Source: Methanothrix sp. (GTDB lineage: Archaea; Halobacteriota; Methanosarcinia; Methanotrichales; Methanotrichaceae). From it: 7,886 nt of DNA. The notes beneath the pieces are model-generated. The model had not been told where the DNA came from. It saw only the letters and a list, made by a program, of their open reading frames with translations, and did not search any database. The translations under genes and the position numbers were made by a program. Shown piece after piece: positions 1 to 6,052 of this stretch; position 1 is the stretch's first letter, and every line of letters starts with the position of its first letter. The DNA lies in NCBI GenBank assembly GCA_012798025.1, contig JAAZNX010000024.1, positions 1-7,886 on the forward strand, given 5' to 3'.

Positions 1-2
1 CA

Positions 3-374
3 GTGACTATTGTGACTTACCGAGACATCTTCCAGGACGAGGCCGGGAAGAAGAGCAAGTTCACAGATGAGTTTCGCGATCTATGTGCTCGGATACTGCT
101 GGACAAGCAAGACATGGCCAGGCTAGGGTTGAAGGACGGCCAAAAGGTACGAGTCCAAAGCGAGGTGGGCAGTGTGATAGTAGTTGCCAAGACCTCGGAT
201 GAAGATCCACATTCAGGGCTCGCTTTCATGACCTTTAGCCCCTGGTCCAATCAACTGGCTGGGGAGGAGGAATGCATTGCGGGCAAACCAGGAACTAGGA
301 TTGCTGCGAAGGTATCGCCATCTGATGAGGGCGTCACCCAAATATCAGAGCTCTTGCAGAGGATGCGAGCCTAG
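3..374 (+). CDS. fwdD: Molybdopterin-dinucleotide-binding protein, formylmethanofuran dehydrogenase subunit D type
   Basis: In the family, this subunit forms the C-terminal part of the Mo/W-bis-MGD catalytic unit together with subunit B of formylmethanofuran dehydrogenase, the cytoplasmic complex that interconverts CO2 plus methanofuran and formylmethanofuran. The 123 residues match a stand-alone molydop-binding domain: ARILLDKQDMARLGLKDGQ (about 29-47) is the usual start of the double-psi beta barrel, VRVQSEVGSVIVVAK follows as beta strands, and GLAFMTFSPWSNQL (about 73-86) is the typical cofactor-contacting stretch with the PW-N motif. The start is a GTG two bases inside the window, so no ribosome-binding site can be seen and a start further upstream is possible. 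Only 8 bases separate it from argF, which suggests co-transcription. Whether it is the Fwd (W) or Fmd (Mo) isoform cannot be told from this subunit alone. Confidence 0.8.
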   Translation: MTIVTYRDIFQDEAGKKSKFTDEFRDLCARILLDKQDMARLGLKDGQKVRVQSEVGSVIVVAKTSDEDPHSGLAFMTFSPWSNQLAGEEECIAGKPGTRIAAKVSPSDEGVTQISELLQRMRA

Positions 375-382
375 GAATTAAC

Positions 383-1285
383 ATGAATCTCATTTCCATA
401 GCAGATCTCTGCAAAGAAGATATGATCCGCCTGCTCGACGGCGCTGATGCCTTCAAAGCCCAGCGAGGTCATCATGGCAGGCCACTGCAGGGAAAAAGCC
501 TGGCCATGATCTTTGAGAAACCATCCACGAGGACGCGCGTCTCACTGGAAGTAGCATGCTCAGAGCTTGGTGGGCACCCGCTTTACCTATCAGCTGGCGA
601 GCTGCAGCTAGGGCGCGGGGAGACGGTTGCCGACACTGCCCGTGTGCTGTCGCGCTATGTGCATGGCATCACGGCCCGCGTCTTTTCTCATAATACAGTG
701 ATTCAGCTCGCAAAGCACGCCAGCGTGCCAGTGGTCAATGCACTCTCGGACTGGGAGCATCCACTGCAGATACTGGCTGACCTGCAAACGATGAGACAGC
801 ATTTCGGTCGATTGGAGGGCCTGCGCGTGGGCTGGATCGGAGATGGGAACAACGTCTGCAACTCTCTCATCCTCGCTTCGGCCATCCTGGGGATGGAGGT
901 TTGTGTGGCCTCGCCTGCAGGTTACAGGCCAAAGGCCAGAATAACGAAAGAAGCAGAGAGGCTTGGAGGCAGGATTGCAATCGTCTCAGAGCCGGCGGAC
1001 GCTGCCAAGGAAGCTGATGTTCTTGTCACGGATACCTGGGTCTCCATGGGAGATGAGGCAGAGGAGGCGGAGCGTCTCCGCGTCTTCGGAAAGTACCAGG
1101 TGAACTCGGAGCTGATGCGGCTTGCCAGCGAGGATGCTATAGCACTGCACTGCCTGCCTGCTCACCGTGGTCAGGAGATCACAGACGAGGTGATGGACGG
1201 AGAGCAGAGCGCAGTCTTTGAAGAGGCTGAGAACAGGTTGCACACCAGCAAGGCCGTGATGGCTTGGCTGATGAGCGAGCCTTGA
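383..1285 (+). CDS. argF: Ornithine carbamoyltransferase (anabolic)
   Basis: The enzyme transfers the carbamoyl group of carbamoyl phosphate to ornithine, giving citrulline in arginine biosynthesis, in the cytoplasm. The 300-residue length is normal for the family. All signature motifs are present: the carbamoyl-phosphate loop EKPSTRTR (S48-R52), HPLQ (126-129), the ornithine-binding-domain sequence GDGNNVCNS (about 153-161), DTWVSMGDE (217-225) for ornithine, and HCLPAHRG (256-263) carrying the catalytic cysteine. STRTR together with DxWxSMG separates it from aspartate carbamoyltransferase. The ATG at 383 is preceded by a modest AGGAATTA sequence that overlaps the end of the upstream gene. 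With the 8-base gap this argues for translation from a shared message with fwdD. No oligo-T terminator is obvious downstream. Confidence 0.96.
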   Translation: MNLISIADLCKEDMIRLLDGADAFKAQRGHHGRPLQGKSLAMIFEKPSTRTRVSLEVACSELGGHPLYLSAGELQLGRGETVADTARVLSRYVHGITARVFSHNTVIQLAKHASVPVVNALSDWEHPLQILADLQTMRQHFGRLEGLRVGWIGDGNNVCNSLILASAILGMEVCVASPAGYRPKARITKEAERLGGRIAIVSEPADAAKEADVLVTDTWVSMGDEAEEAERLRVFGKYQVNSELMRLASEDAIALHCLPAHRGQEITDEVMDGEQSAVFEEAENRLHTSKAVMAWLMSEP

Positions 1286-1380
1286 GAGCAGGATCTTCGG
1301 GCTTTTGCGCATCGGGAGCATTCTGCAAATCTTGATGGGATCGCAAAGTTCTAGTAGAGCACTGTATCTAATAAGGCCAG

Positions 1381-1395
1381 GCCTCGAAAGGAGGC
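1381..1395 (+). other. Small perfect hairpin just 5' of tRNA-Leu
   Basis: GCCTC-GAAAG-GAGGC forms a 5-bp perfect stem with a 5-base loop, ending 10 bases before the mature tRNA. It could be part of the tRNA leader or mark the end of the argF message, but there is no T tract after it, so it is not a typical terminator. AT-rich candidates for a tRNA promoter lie upstream (TATCTAATA at 1365-1373, or GCAAAG followed by TTCTAGTA at 1343-1356). Neither is strong. Confidence 0.3.
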
Positions 1396-1405
1396 AGCGA
1401 CGTGC

Positions 1406-1488
1406 GCGGGGGTTGCCAAGTGGTTAAAGGCGCAGGGCTTAGGACCCTGTCACGAAGGTGTTCGCGGGTTCGACTCCCGTCCCCCGCA
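1406..1488 (+). tRNA. tRNA-Leu, anticodon UAG (reads CUN codons)
   Basis: The full class II cloverleaf can be folded by hand. The acceptor stem is GCGGGGG (1406-1412) with CCCCCGC (1481-1487). The D stem is GCC/GGC with a GTGG-containing loop. The anticodon stem is CAGGG (1433-1437) with CCCTG (1445-1449), and the loop CTTAGGA has anticodon TAG at 1440-1442. A 14-base variable arm (1450-1463) has a CAC/GTG stem, as expected for leucine. The T arm is GCGGG-TTCGACT-CCCGT (1464-1480). The discriminator is A1488, the leucine identity base. No intron is seen and CCA is not encoded (CTA follows), which is common in archaea. Confidence 0.97.
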
Positions 1489-1577
1489 CTAATTTACGAG
1501 TAAAGCATAATACCATGAGGCGTACTATTCTTGATTTGGTGTGCCTTCATGGCAATGCCTGATAAGTCCAGATATGT

Positions 1578-1847
1578 CTACTTGTACCTCCCTTCTGCCG
1601 AAGATAAGGCCTGCTGGGGATAGCCTGGCCAAAGAGGCCGGAGTACCTTCTCGCTTCTTTCCTGAAGTCCTTTCTCCAGGTTTCTTGCAGCCTCTATTAC
1701 GGCCTGAAATGGCATCATGCGAGGAAAGGCTACGATGCCCAAGCGCAGCGGCAAACGGTCCAAAACGCTGCCAAATTCCTCTTCCCAGGCTCTAATAGTA
1801 CAGTTTACACATTCAGACACCGGCTTTTTAGTGGCACCGATACAAGG
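1578..1847 (-). pseudogene. csx11: Fragment of a CRISPR-associated Csx11-family gene (type III system relic)
   Basis: On the minus strand, about 60 codons (plus positions about 1847 to 1665) read GATKKPVSECVN, then AWEEEFGSVLDRLPLRLG, then IVAFPRMMPFQAVIEAARNLE. The block xxEFGxVxxRLPLxLGxVxxxRxxPxxAxxxAxRxLE is what I remember of the late palm region of Csx11, a large (over 900 residues) Cas10/Cmr2-like protein found only with RAMP-type CRISPR loci. After ARNLEKGL the similarity stops and a TAG ends the frame at 1578. To the 5' side the frame runs open only to 1907 with unconvincing sequence. At most a tenth of the gene is left, with no start, no SD sequence, no other cas gene and no repeat array in the window. 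I see it as a decayed remnant. A GTG at 1820 is the only start-like codon and is probably not used. The family call is from memory of motifs and is moderately sure; that this is not an intact gene is surer. Confidence 0.5.
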
Positions 1848-1872
1848 AATCGAAGGGGCGAGAGCTCCAGAG

Positions 1873-1905
1873 GGATGATCGGATGATAGGTGCCAAGAGT
1901 GCCAA
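1873..1905. repeat. Two short tandem direct repeats at the edge of the csx11 relic
   Basis: GGATGAT occurs at 1873-1879 and 1881-1887, and GTGCCAA at 1890-1896 and 1899-1905. Side-by-side short duplications like these are typical of slippage or end-joining scars in decaying sequence. They lie just outside the part of the relic that still looks like Csx11. Between 1848 and 1969 I see no other feature. Confidence 0.35.
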
Positions 1906-1969
1906 CGTCATCCATCCTATTTTGGCCATAAGTTGCACCAGAAAACCGATATCAATTAGACGACTAAGC

Positions 1970-2110
1970 TCAAGAACGGTCCAAGCCAACGATAATGCTC
2001 ACCAAAATTATGGCCACTATGAAGGCATAAAAAGGATCCACGAAGCGAAGTATACGTCTTTCGCTATAAAACCCATCCCAGGTCTGGGAACGAATTTTTA
2101 CGCTAAACAT
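1970..2110 (-). CDS. Small putative tail-anchored membrane protein, 46 residues, unrecognised
   Basis: From ATG (2108-2110) the minus strand reads MFSVKIRSQTWDGFYSERR, then ILRFVDP, then FYAFIVAIILVSIIVGLDRS and a TGA stop. The first 25 residues are polar and basic with aromatic residues. Residues about 27-43 form one uninterrupted hydrophobic segment suited to a membrane helix, followed by a short polar tail, so the likely topology is a single C-terminal anchor. No SD sequence precedes the ATG. An AT-rich TATTAT element centred near 2138 would place a transcription start close to the ATG (a leaderless message), and the symmetric TATA-like element at 2156-2171 would give a leader of roughly 28 bases. 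I do not recognise the family. The organised composition makes a real gene more likely than chance, but it is only 46 codons and could also be a surviving piece of an older gene. Confidence 0.5.
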   Translation of the reverse strand: MFSVKIRSQTWDGFYSERRILRFVDPFYAFIVAIILVSIIVGLDRS

Positions 2111-2155
2111 CCGAAACGCATTTATAGCTAGAAATAATAAAAATGCACAGAAGGG

Positions 2156-2171
2156 ATTAAATCTATTTAAT
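2156..2171. promoter_or_regulatory. Symmetric TATA-like element, possible divergent promoter
   Basis: ATTAAAT-CT-ATTTAAT is a perfect 7-2-7 inverted repeat lying 45 bases before the surface-protein ATG. As an archaeal TATA box it would place the rightward start near 2188-2190, leaving a leader of about 27 bases that contains the SD-like GGAAGGGAG (2204-2212). Read the other way it would start transcription near 2138 toward the small membrane ORF. It could equally be an operator. Position and symmetry are seen; the function is inferred. Confidence 0.4.
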
Positions 2172-2215
2172 TAGCTAAAGTAATTGTTAGGGATCGAGGG
2201 GATGGAAGGGAGTAG

Positions 2216-5200
2216 ATGAGAAGAGGTAGCTTTAGGCGCAGACTACCTCGTGGTAGACGCAACTTATTGGCAAGCCCAGCTCTGCTTGGTGCGGCCGTCT
2301 TTCTGGTTCTCCTGGTTCCTGCTCTGATCTATCTCTTTCCGCATGCCCCAAATTCTCATTCTGCGCTCTCTTCGTCGTCCCATCTCGCTGATGATATGTC
2401 GTCTCCCGTAGTAGAAACGAATAGCGCCAATGCTTCTGAGCAGATCTTGCGGGTAGCTTCAGCGGATGCCTCTTTGCTTGCCACTGTCAACTCTTCCTTG
2501 GGCTTATCTAGGATTTTTCTCGAAAATACAGGCTCCTCTGAGCTGCAGCATGTGAAGGTCATGATAGGGGAAAAAGAGCTGGGGATCCTCTCACGTCTCG
2601 TTCCCGGAGAAAAGAAAGTTCTGGCCACAAAAGGCAATGCAGAGAAAATATTGGTATTGGCCACTGACCAGGCAGGTCGAGAGATCATGGGCACTGTAAA
2701 GTACATCCAGTCGACCGCGTCCGCGGCATCCTCAAGTTCAACTGAGCAAGAGATCCAGCTCAGTACCCTATCCTCTTCAACGGCCTACAGGGCGGCAACC
2801 GGCTCCTCTGCCCGGGAAGTTGCAACCAAAAGCCCGGAGCCAGAAAAAAACGCTATATCTGAAGTTCCCCGCTTAATCCTGACGATCTCTTCAAATAAAA
2901 CCGAGGGCCTGGAGGGAGATATGGTGGGTTATAGATGCACAGCGCAGAACTTGGGACCAGTTGAGCTCTCCAACGTCAAGATATTTTGTGCTGGCAAGAT
3001 GGCCTCCACCAAATTCCTCCCTCCTGGCGAGGAGCTGTTTTTGGATGGGGCCCTGCGAATAGAGGATAACGTGCAGCTCTTCGCAGGCGCTGTTGGTGAG
3101 GATGCCAAGGGCAATATCTACACGAACAATACCTCGATCGCCATTTGGAAGGTCTCTTCCCAGATCAAGCTGGAAGTTGAAGCCCCAAAGAGCGTTCATC
3201 GCAATGAGAATGTCACCATCCACGTCAAGGTTGAAAATTGCGGCAGCGGAAACCTTACCGATATAAACGTCTCCGACTGCGTTGGCGAGATCGGCCAAAT
3301 ACCTGCACTGAGCTCTGGCTCTGCCCAGCTGCTGCAAAAGGACAGGACGATAAAAGAGAGCATTCATTGTGATGTCAGGGTCGTCGCACACGATTCAGCG
3401 GGCCGCGAGGTTTACGCAAGCCATGGCCTTGACATTTGGGTGTTGAATTCTTCGCTGCAGATCCAGGCAGAGAACGCAAAGGTCAGAACATATCCTGGTG
3501 AGCCCGCTGAAGTTATTTGGGTCTTGAAAAATACCGGTGAGGAGATCCTCAAGAATGTAACACTGGATGGTGACGGCAAAAAATGCATGCTAAGGGAGCT
3601 GACTCCTGGAAAATCAGTTCGGATGGCCGCGATATACTGTAAAAACAGCACCACATGGATAAACGTCACAGCGCGGGGCGAAGATGTGAGCGGATATGCG
3701 GCCTTTGCAGAAGGCAGCGTCCACCTCACAACTCTCAGACCTGCCATCAGCCTGAAGATCATGCCTCCGGAGCTGGAAGTATGTCCCGGCGAGACTGCGG
3801 ACATAAGCGCTCTTATCACCAATTCAGGAGACGATGCCCTCACAGATGTCGTACTTACCCAGGACGGTGCTACCCTGGCAACCATTGACCGCATAGATCC
3901 AGGCGAGTTCAGGGTTGTAAATTCCCGAACTGTCATATCCGCGAACTCCACCATCCAGTTAGAAGTGTCTGGAAAAGACTCGCGCGGCCAGACCTGGTCA
4001 GATGCTGGCTGCGTAAAGGCAACCGTCGTAGTCTCAGCGCTCAAGGTATTCGTCAGCGCCTCGCCGCCTGCCGTGACTTTGGGAGGCAGCGCCAACATCA
4101 CCTGCACAGTAGCAAACACTGGAAGCGTTCCACTTTACAACATATTCGTGATTAGCAAGCAGTTCGGACCTCTGGGCAACGTCGAATATCTAGCACCAAA
4201 GCATCAGACCATGGTCTTTTCGCTGAAGTCCGTCGAAAAGGCTGCAAGCGACGTGGTATTTGCAGAGGGATTCACCCAGGACAGGAAGTCAGTGCGGGGA
4301 TCGTGTGATCTGCACATCGACCTTTTGGCATCACCTCAGAAGGAGACTGAGCGCTTGGAGCCATATCGCAAAACATCGCAGGATTTGGGCACCAAGATAC
4401 TAGGCGCTAATATCAGTTGCGGCAACGTGAGCATGGCCTTTGGCCTGCCATCAGAAGAAGAGACAACCTTGGAGTTCTCTCAGAAGATCGCAAGTGATAT
4501 AGATAGCTCTACAGTGCAGTCCAACAATATGGTTATGGATGGAATTTCAAGCCTTCTGCGCTATGTAGAAAAGATCCTTGGGAGGGTCGACGACGGGCCT
4601 CAATCCTCAGCAGCCAGGGAGCTCTCTCCTGAGAGCAGGGAAGACCTTTCGGCTTCTGAGAACTATGAGCTGAGCATTGCAGGAGTTAAAGGCTCGGAGC
4701 ACGGGGCGATAAGCATCCTGGATGTGAGCGCAACGCCATCTCAGCCCGCCGCCGGAGAGCCAGTTAAGATATCTGCACATATAACGAGCCCTGCTGGGAT
4801 AAAATCTGCATCTGTGAAGTTTGGCATGGCCGACTCTCCTCTTACCAAACAAGATATGCTTGAAGTGGATAGAGTTCACGATTCTCCGATGGTTCTGGAG
4901 TCGGGCAATTCCATGGATGGATACTGGAGCTGTTCAATTCCTGGCAAAGACTCCGGGGTCTACATGGTGCTATCTGTCTGGATGACAGATGGAAAGAGCA
5001 TAGCTGAGGGAGGGCCTTACATGCTCCACTGGAGCACAGTTAATACTGCAACCTCTGCAGCGCAAGGCAGCAATGTCGGAGCGATCGCTCCTTCTGCTGC
5101 GAAAAACGGTATGCTGTTCATCGAATCATCTTCCGTTAAAGGCAGAGGAGAGGTCTCCATAAAAGATAGCTTTCAGGGGTCAGCTATGAACTATAATGAG

Positions 5201-5599
5201 AGGATGATAGGCAACGGATCCATCAGCCTTGAGACTTTGCGTTGCATCGACCGGAAGAGCGTGGACAACTTTACAGAGAAGAAGGATCTGGTCTTCACGG
5301 GTGGCAATCTCAAGGGTCACCAGACAGTGGAATCTCCCAGATTTCAAGGGGGTCTGGGTGCCTCGGTAACGCAGAGGTTCAACCTCAGCCATGTGGACAA
5401 GAGCGAGACCTCCAGCGTCAGCAGTGCCAGCCCAACCAACAACACCCTGACCTTCAGAACCGACCAGGCCTTCGACGGGACCTGGAATATTCAGACCAAA
5501 TATGCTAAATTCTTCAAGAAGATAAAGGCCGATCAGCAGTACACGGGCTCCTTCCAGACAGAGAAGACAATCAAATTCCAGGACGCTGGGCAGAATTGA
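2216..5599 (+). CDS. Large membrane-anchored surface protein with six Ig-like/CARDB-like repeats
   Basis: The 1127-residue protein starts with a very basic cytoplasmic tail (RRGSFRRRLPRGRR) and one hydrophobic helix at about 19-41, fitting an N-terminal anchor with the rest outside the cell. Six degenerate beta-sandwich repeats follow. Each carries N-x-G-x-x-x-L-x-x-[VI] and a downstream PG turn: a shorter one at about 85-165, a Ser/Thr-rich linker, then units of roughly 97 residues starting near 218, 313, 412, 509 and 607. Residues about 705-835 look helical and charged. Another beta domain begins at ISILDVSATPSQPAAGEPV (about 838). From about 965 to the end is a separate C-terminal domain ending FDGTWNIQT...QYTGSFQTEKTIKF, which I recall from Methanothrix proteins of unknown function. 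About 20 N-glycosylation sequons support export. The start is fixed by an in-frame TAG just before the ATG, with GGAAGGGAG as SD. There is no C-terminal anchor. A role in the envelope or in adhesion is inferred; no catalytic motif is seen. Confidence 0.85.
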   Translation: MRRGSFRRRLPRGRRNLLASPALLGAAVFLVLLVPALIYLFPHAPNSHSALSSSSHLADDMSSPVVETNSANASEQILRVASADASLLATVNSSLGLSRIFLENTGSSELQHVKVMIGEKELGILSRLVPGEKKVLATKGNAEKILVLATDQAGREIMGTVKYIQSTASAASSSSTEQEIQLSTLSSSTAYRAATGSSAREVATKSPEPEKNAISEVPRLILTISSNKTEGLEGDMVGYRCTAQNLGPVELSNVKIFCAGKMASTKFLPPGEELFLDGALRIEDNVQLFAGAVGEDAKGNIYTNNTSIAIWKVSSQIKLEVEAPKSVHRNENVTIHVKVENCGSGNLTDINVSDCVGEIGQIPALSSGSAQLLQKDRTIKESIHCDVRVVAHDSAGREVYASHGLDIWVLNSSLQIQAENAKVRTYPGEPAEVIWVLKNTGEEILKNVTLDGDGKKCMLRELTPGKSVRMAAIYCKNSTTWINVTARGEDVSGYAAFAEGSVHLTTLRPAISLKIMPPELEVCPGETADISALITNSGDDALTDVVLTQDGATLATIDRIDPGEFRVVNSRTVISANSTIQLEVSGKDSRGQTWSDAGCVKATVVVSALKVFVSASPPAVTLGGSANITCTVANTGSVPLYNIFVISKQFGPLGNVEYLAPKHQTMVFSLKSVEKAASDVVFAEGFTQDRKSVRGSCDLHIDLLASPQKETERLEPYRKTSQDLGTKILGANISCGNVSMAFGLPSEEETTLEFSQKIASDIDSSTVQSNNMVMDGISSLLRYVEKILGRVDDGPQSSAARELSPESREDLSASENYELSIAGVKGSEHGAISILDVSATPSQPAAGEPVKISAHITSPAGIKSASVKFGMADSPLTKQDMLEVDRVHDSPMVLESGNSMDGYWSCSIPGKDSGVYMVLSVWMTDGKSIAEGGPYMLHWSTVNTATSAAQGSNVGAIAPSAAKNGMLFIESSSVKGRGEVSIKDSFQGSAMNYNERMIGNGSISLETLRCIDRKSVDNFTEKKDLVFTGGNLKGHQTVESPRFQGGLGASVTQRFNLSHVDKSETSSVSSASPTNNTLTFRTDQAFDGTWNIQTKYAKFFKKIKADQQYTGSFQTEKTIKFQDAGQN

Positions 5600-5619
5600 T
5601 GGGCGTGGTCAGAGCCCAT
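5599..5619. terminator. Hairpin shared by two convergent genes
   Basis: ATGGGC (5599-5604) and GCCCAT (5614-5619) form a perfect 6-bp stem with a 9-base loop. It begins on the last base of the surface-protein stop codon, and the stop codon of the opposing gene (5609-5611) falls in its loop. There are only short T runs on either side, so it may act as an RNA 3'-end stabiliser or bidirectional terminator. The structure is seen; the role is inferred. Confidence 0.4.
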
Positions 5620-5893
5620 TTAGGCTGAATTCTGCACTATCGGCTGTTTCTTCATCTCTTATTATCGAATTGATGCCGTTTAGATCCTGTAATAGATCAA
5701 GGCCTGATGTCGTCGTTTTGTATGTCCTATTCTCTTTTATGAGATATCCATGCTCTGTCAGCCATTCTAGATACGATCCAGCATTCTTGAAATTCAGGTT
5801 GATCTGGTAGACTATTTTAGTCTTGGTCACTCCATCCGACCTGCACATATCTAGAATCCTCTCCAGTATCTCCAGCTTATTTCGCTGTGCCAT
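5609..5893 (-). CDS. Small archaeal winged-helix DNA-binding protein
   Basis: This 94-residue protein has the layout of the archaeal single-domain winged-helix group (the HTH_45 or ArnR-like type). Helix 1 is KLEILERILDMC (about 6-17). KTKIVYQINLNF (about 24-35) leads into the putative recognition helix AGSYLEWLTEHG (about 38-49). The wing is YLIKENRTYKTTTSG (about 50-64), and LDLLQDLNGI is a probable dimer helix. The family usually acts as local transcription regulators; the target cannot be read from the sequence. ATG at 5891-5893 follows an A8 tract, with a GAGGG SD-like element about 13 bases upstream, a rather long spacing. It does not share a tight operon with the regulator to its right (159-base gap) and probably has its own promoter around 5941-5960. 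Its 3' end abuts the surface-protein gene. Confidence 0.8.
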   Translation of the reverse strand: MAQRNKLEILERILDMCRSDGVTKTKIVYQINLNFKNAGSYLEWLTEHGYLIKENRTYKTTTSGLDLLQDLNGINSIIRDEETADSAEFSLNGL

Positions 5894-5940
5894 TTTTTTT
5901 CAGCCCTCATCGAGAATGCCTAACTAAAGATAATATCTTC

Positions 5941-5960
5941 ATGAGAACTCATAAAACTTT
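5941..5960 (-). promoter_or_regulatory. Candidate promoter with overlapping palindrome before the small winged-helix gene
   Basis: ATGAG-AA-CTCAT (5941-5952) is a 5-2-5 inverted repeat. On the minus strand it overlaps the TATA-like GTTTTATGAG, which is preceded by an A/G-rich CGAAA resembling a BRE. A start about 25 bases downstream would give a leader of roughly 35 bases. A palindrome on the TATA box would suit autoregulation by the encoded DNA-binding protein. Evidence is positional only. Confidence 0.3.
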
Positions 5961-6030
5961 CGTAATTTTTGAAGCTAACTACTGCTCTGTTTCAAAAAGC
6001 ATTAAGTCGTTAGAATTCGAAATATTCTGG

Positions 6031-6038
6031 AAAAAATT
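6031..6038 (-). terminator. Candidate oligo-T terminator after the MarR-like regulator
   Basis: On the minus strand AATTTTTT begins about 15 bases beyond the stop codon of the regulator gene, and a second T5 run follows near 5994-5998. Archaeal RNA polymerase stops at such T tracts without needing a hairpin. A weak AGAAT/ATTCT stem (6012-6028) lies just after the first tract. Confidence 0.35.
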
Positions 6039-6052
6039 GAAATTCGTCGGAC

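Noticed and set aside
1489..1577. tRNA-associated integration site (attachment repeat of the tRNA 3' end)
   Set aside because: No second copy of the tRNA-Leu 3' end was seen in the window and no integrase gene is present.
1541..1795. Plus-strand open frame of 84 codons
   Set aside because: It is antisense to the csx11-like relic, has no SD or promoter, and its composition (Pro/Ser/Arg/Cys-rich) looks like a mirror of the minus-strand coding remnant.
1828..1929. Minus-strand 33-codon ORF with a hydrophobic start (MAKIGWMTLALLAPII...)
   Set aside because: It overlaps the end of the csx11 relic in another frame, has no SD, and loses any pattern after 16 residues. It could be a second relic, but this cannot be supported.
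1883..2131. Plus-strand open frame of 82 codons
   Set aside because: It is the shadow of the small minus-strand membrane ORF. The peptide shows no organised hydrophobic or domain pattern, whereas the opposite strand does.
2118..2146. GCATTT...AAATGC inverted repeat
   Set aside because: It has only a 6-bp stem with a 17-base AT-rich loop, which is expected by chance in such sequence.
1490..2215. CRISPR array near the csx11 relic
   Set aside because: I looked for regularly spaced 24-37-base direct repeats and saw none; only two short 7-base tandem duplications are present.
3412..4119. Long minus-strand open frame inside the surface-protein gene (235 codons)
   Set aside because: It is a complementary-frame shadow of a GC-rich repetitive coding region. 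The peptide is Ser/Thr/Pro-rich without domain features, while the plus strand shows repeats and sequons.
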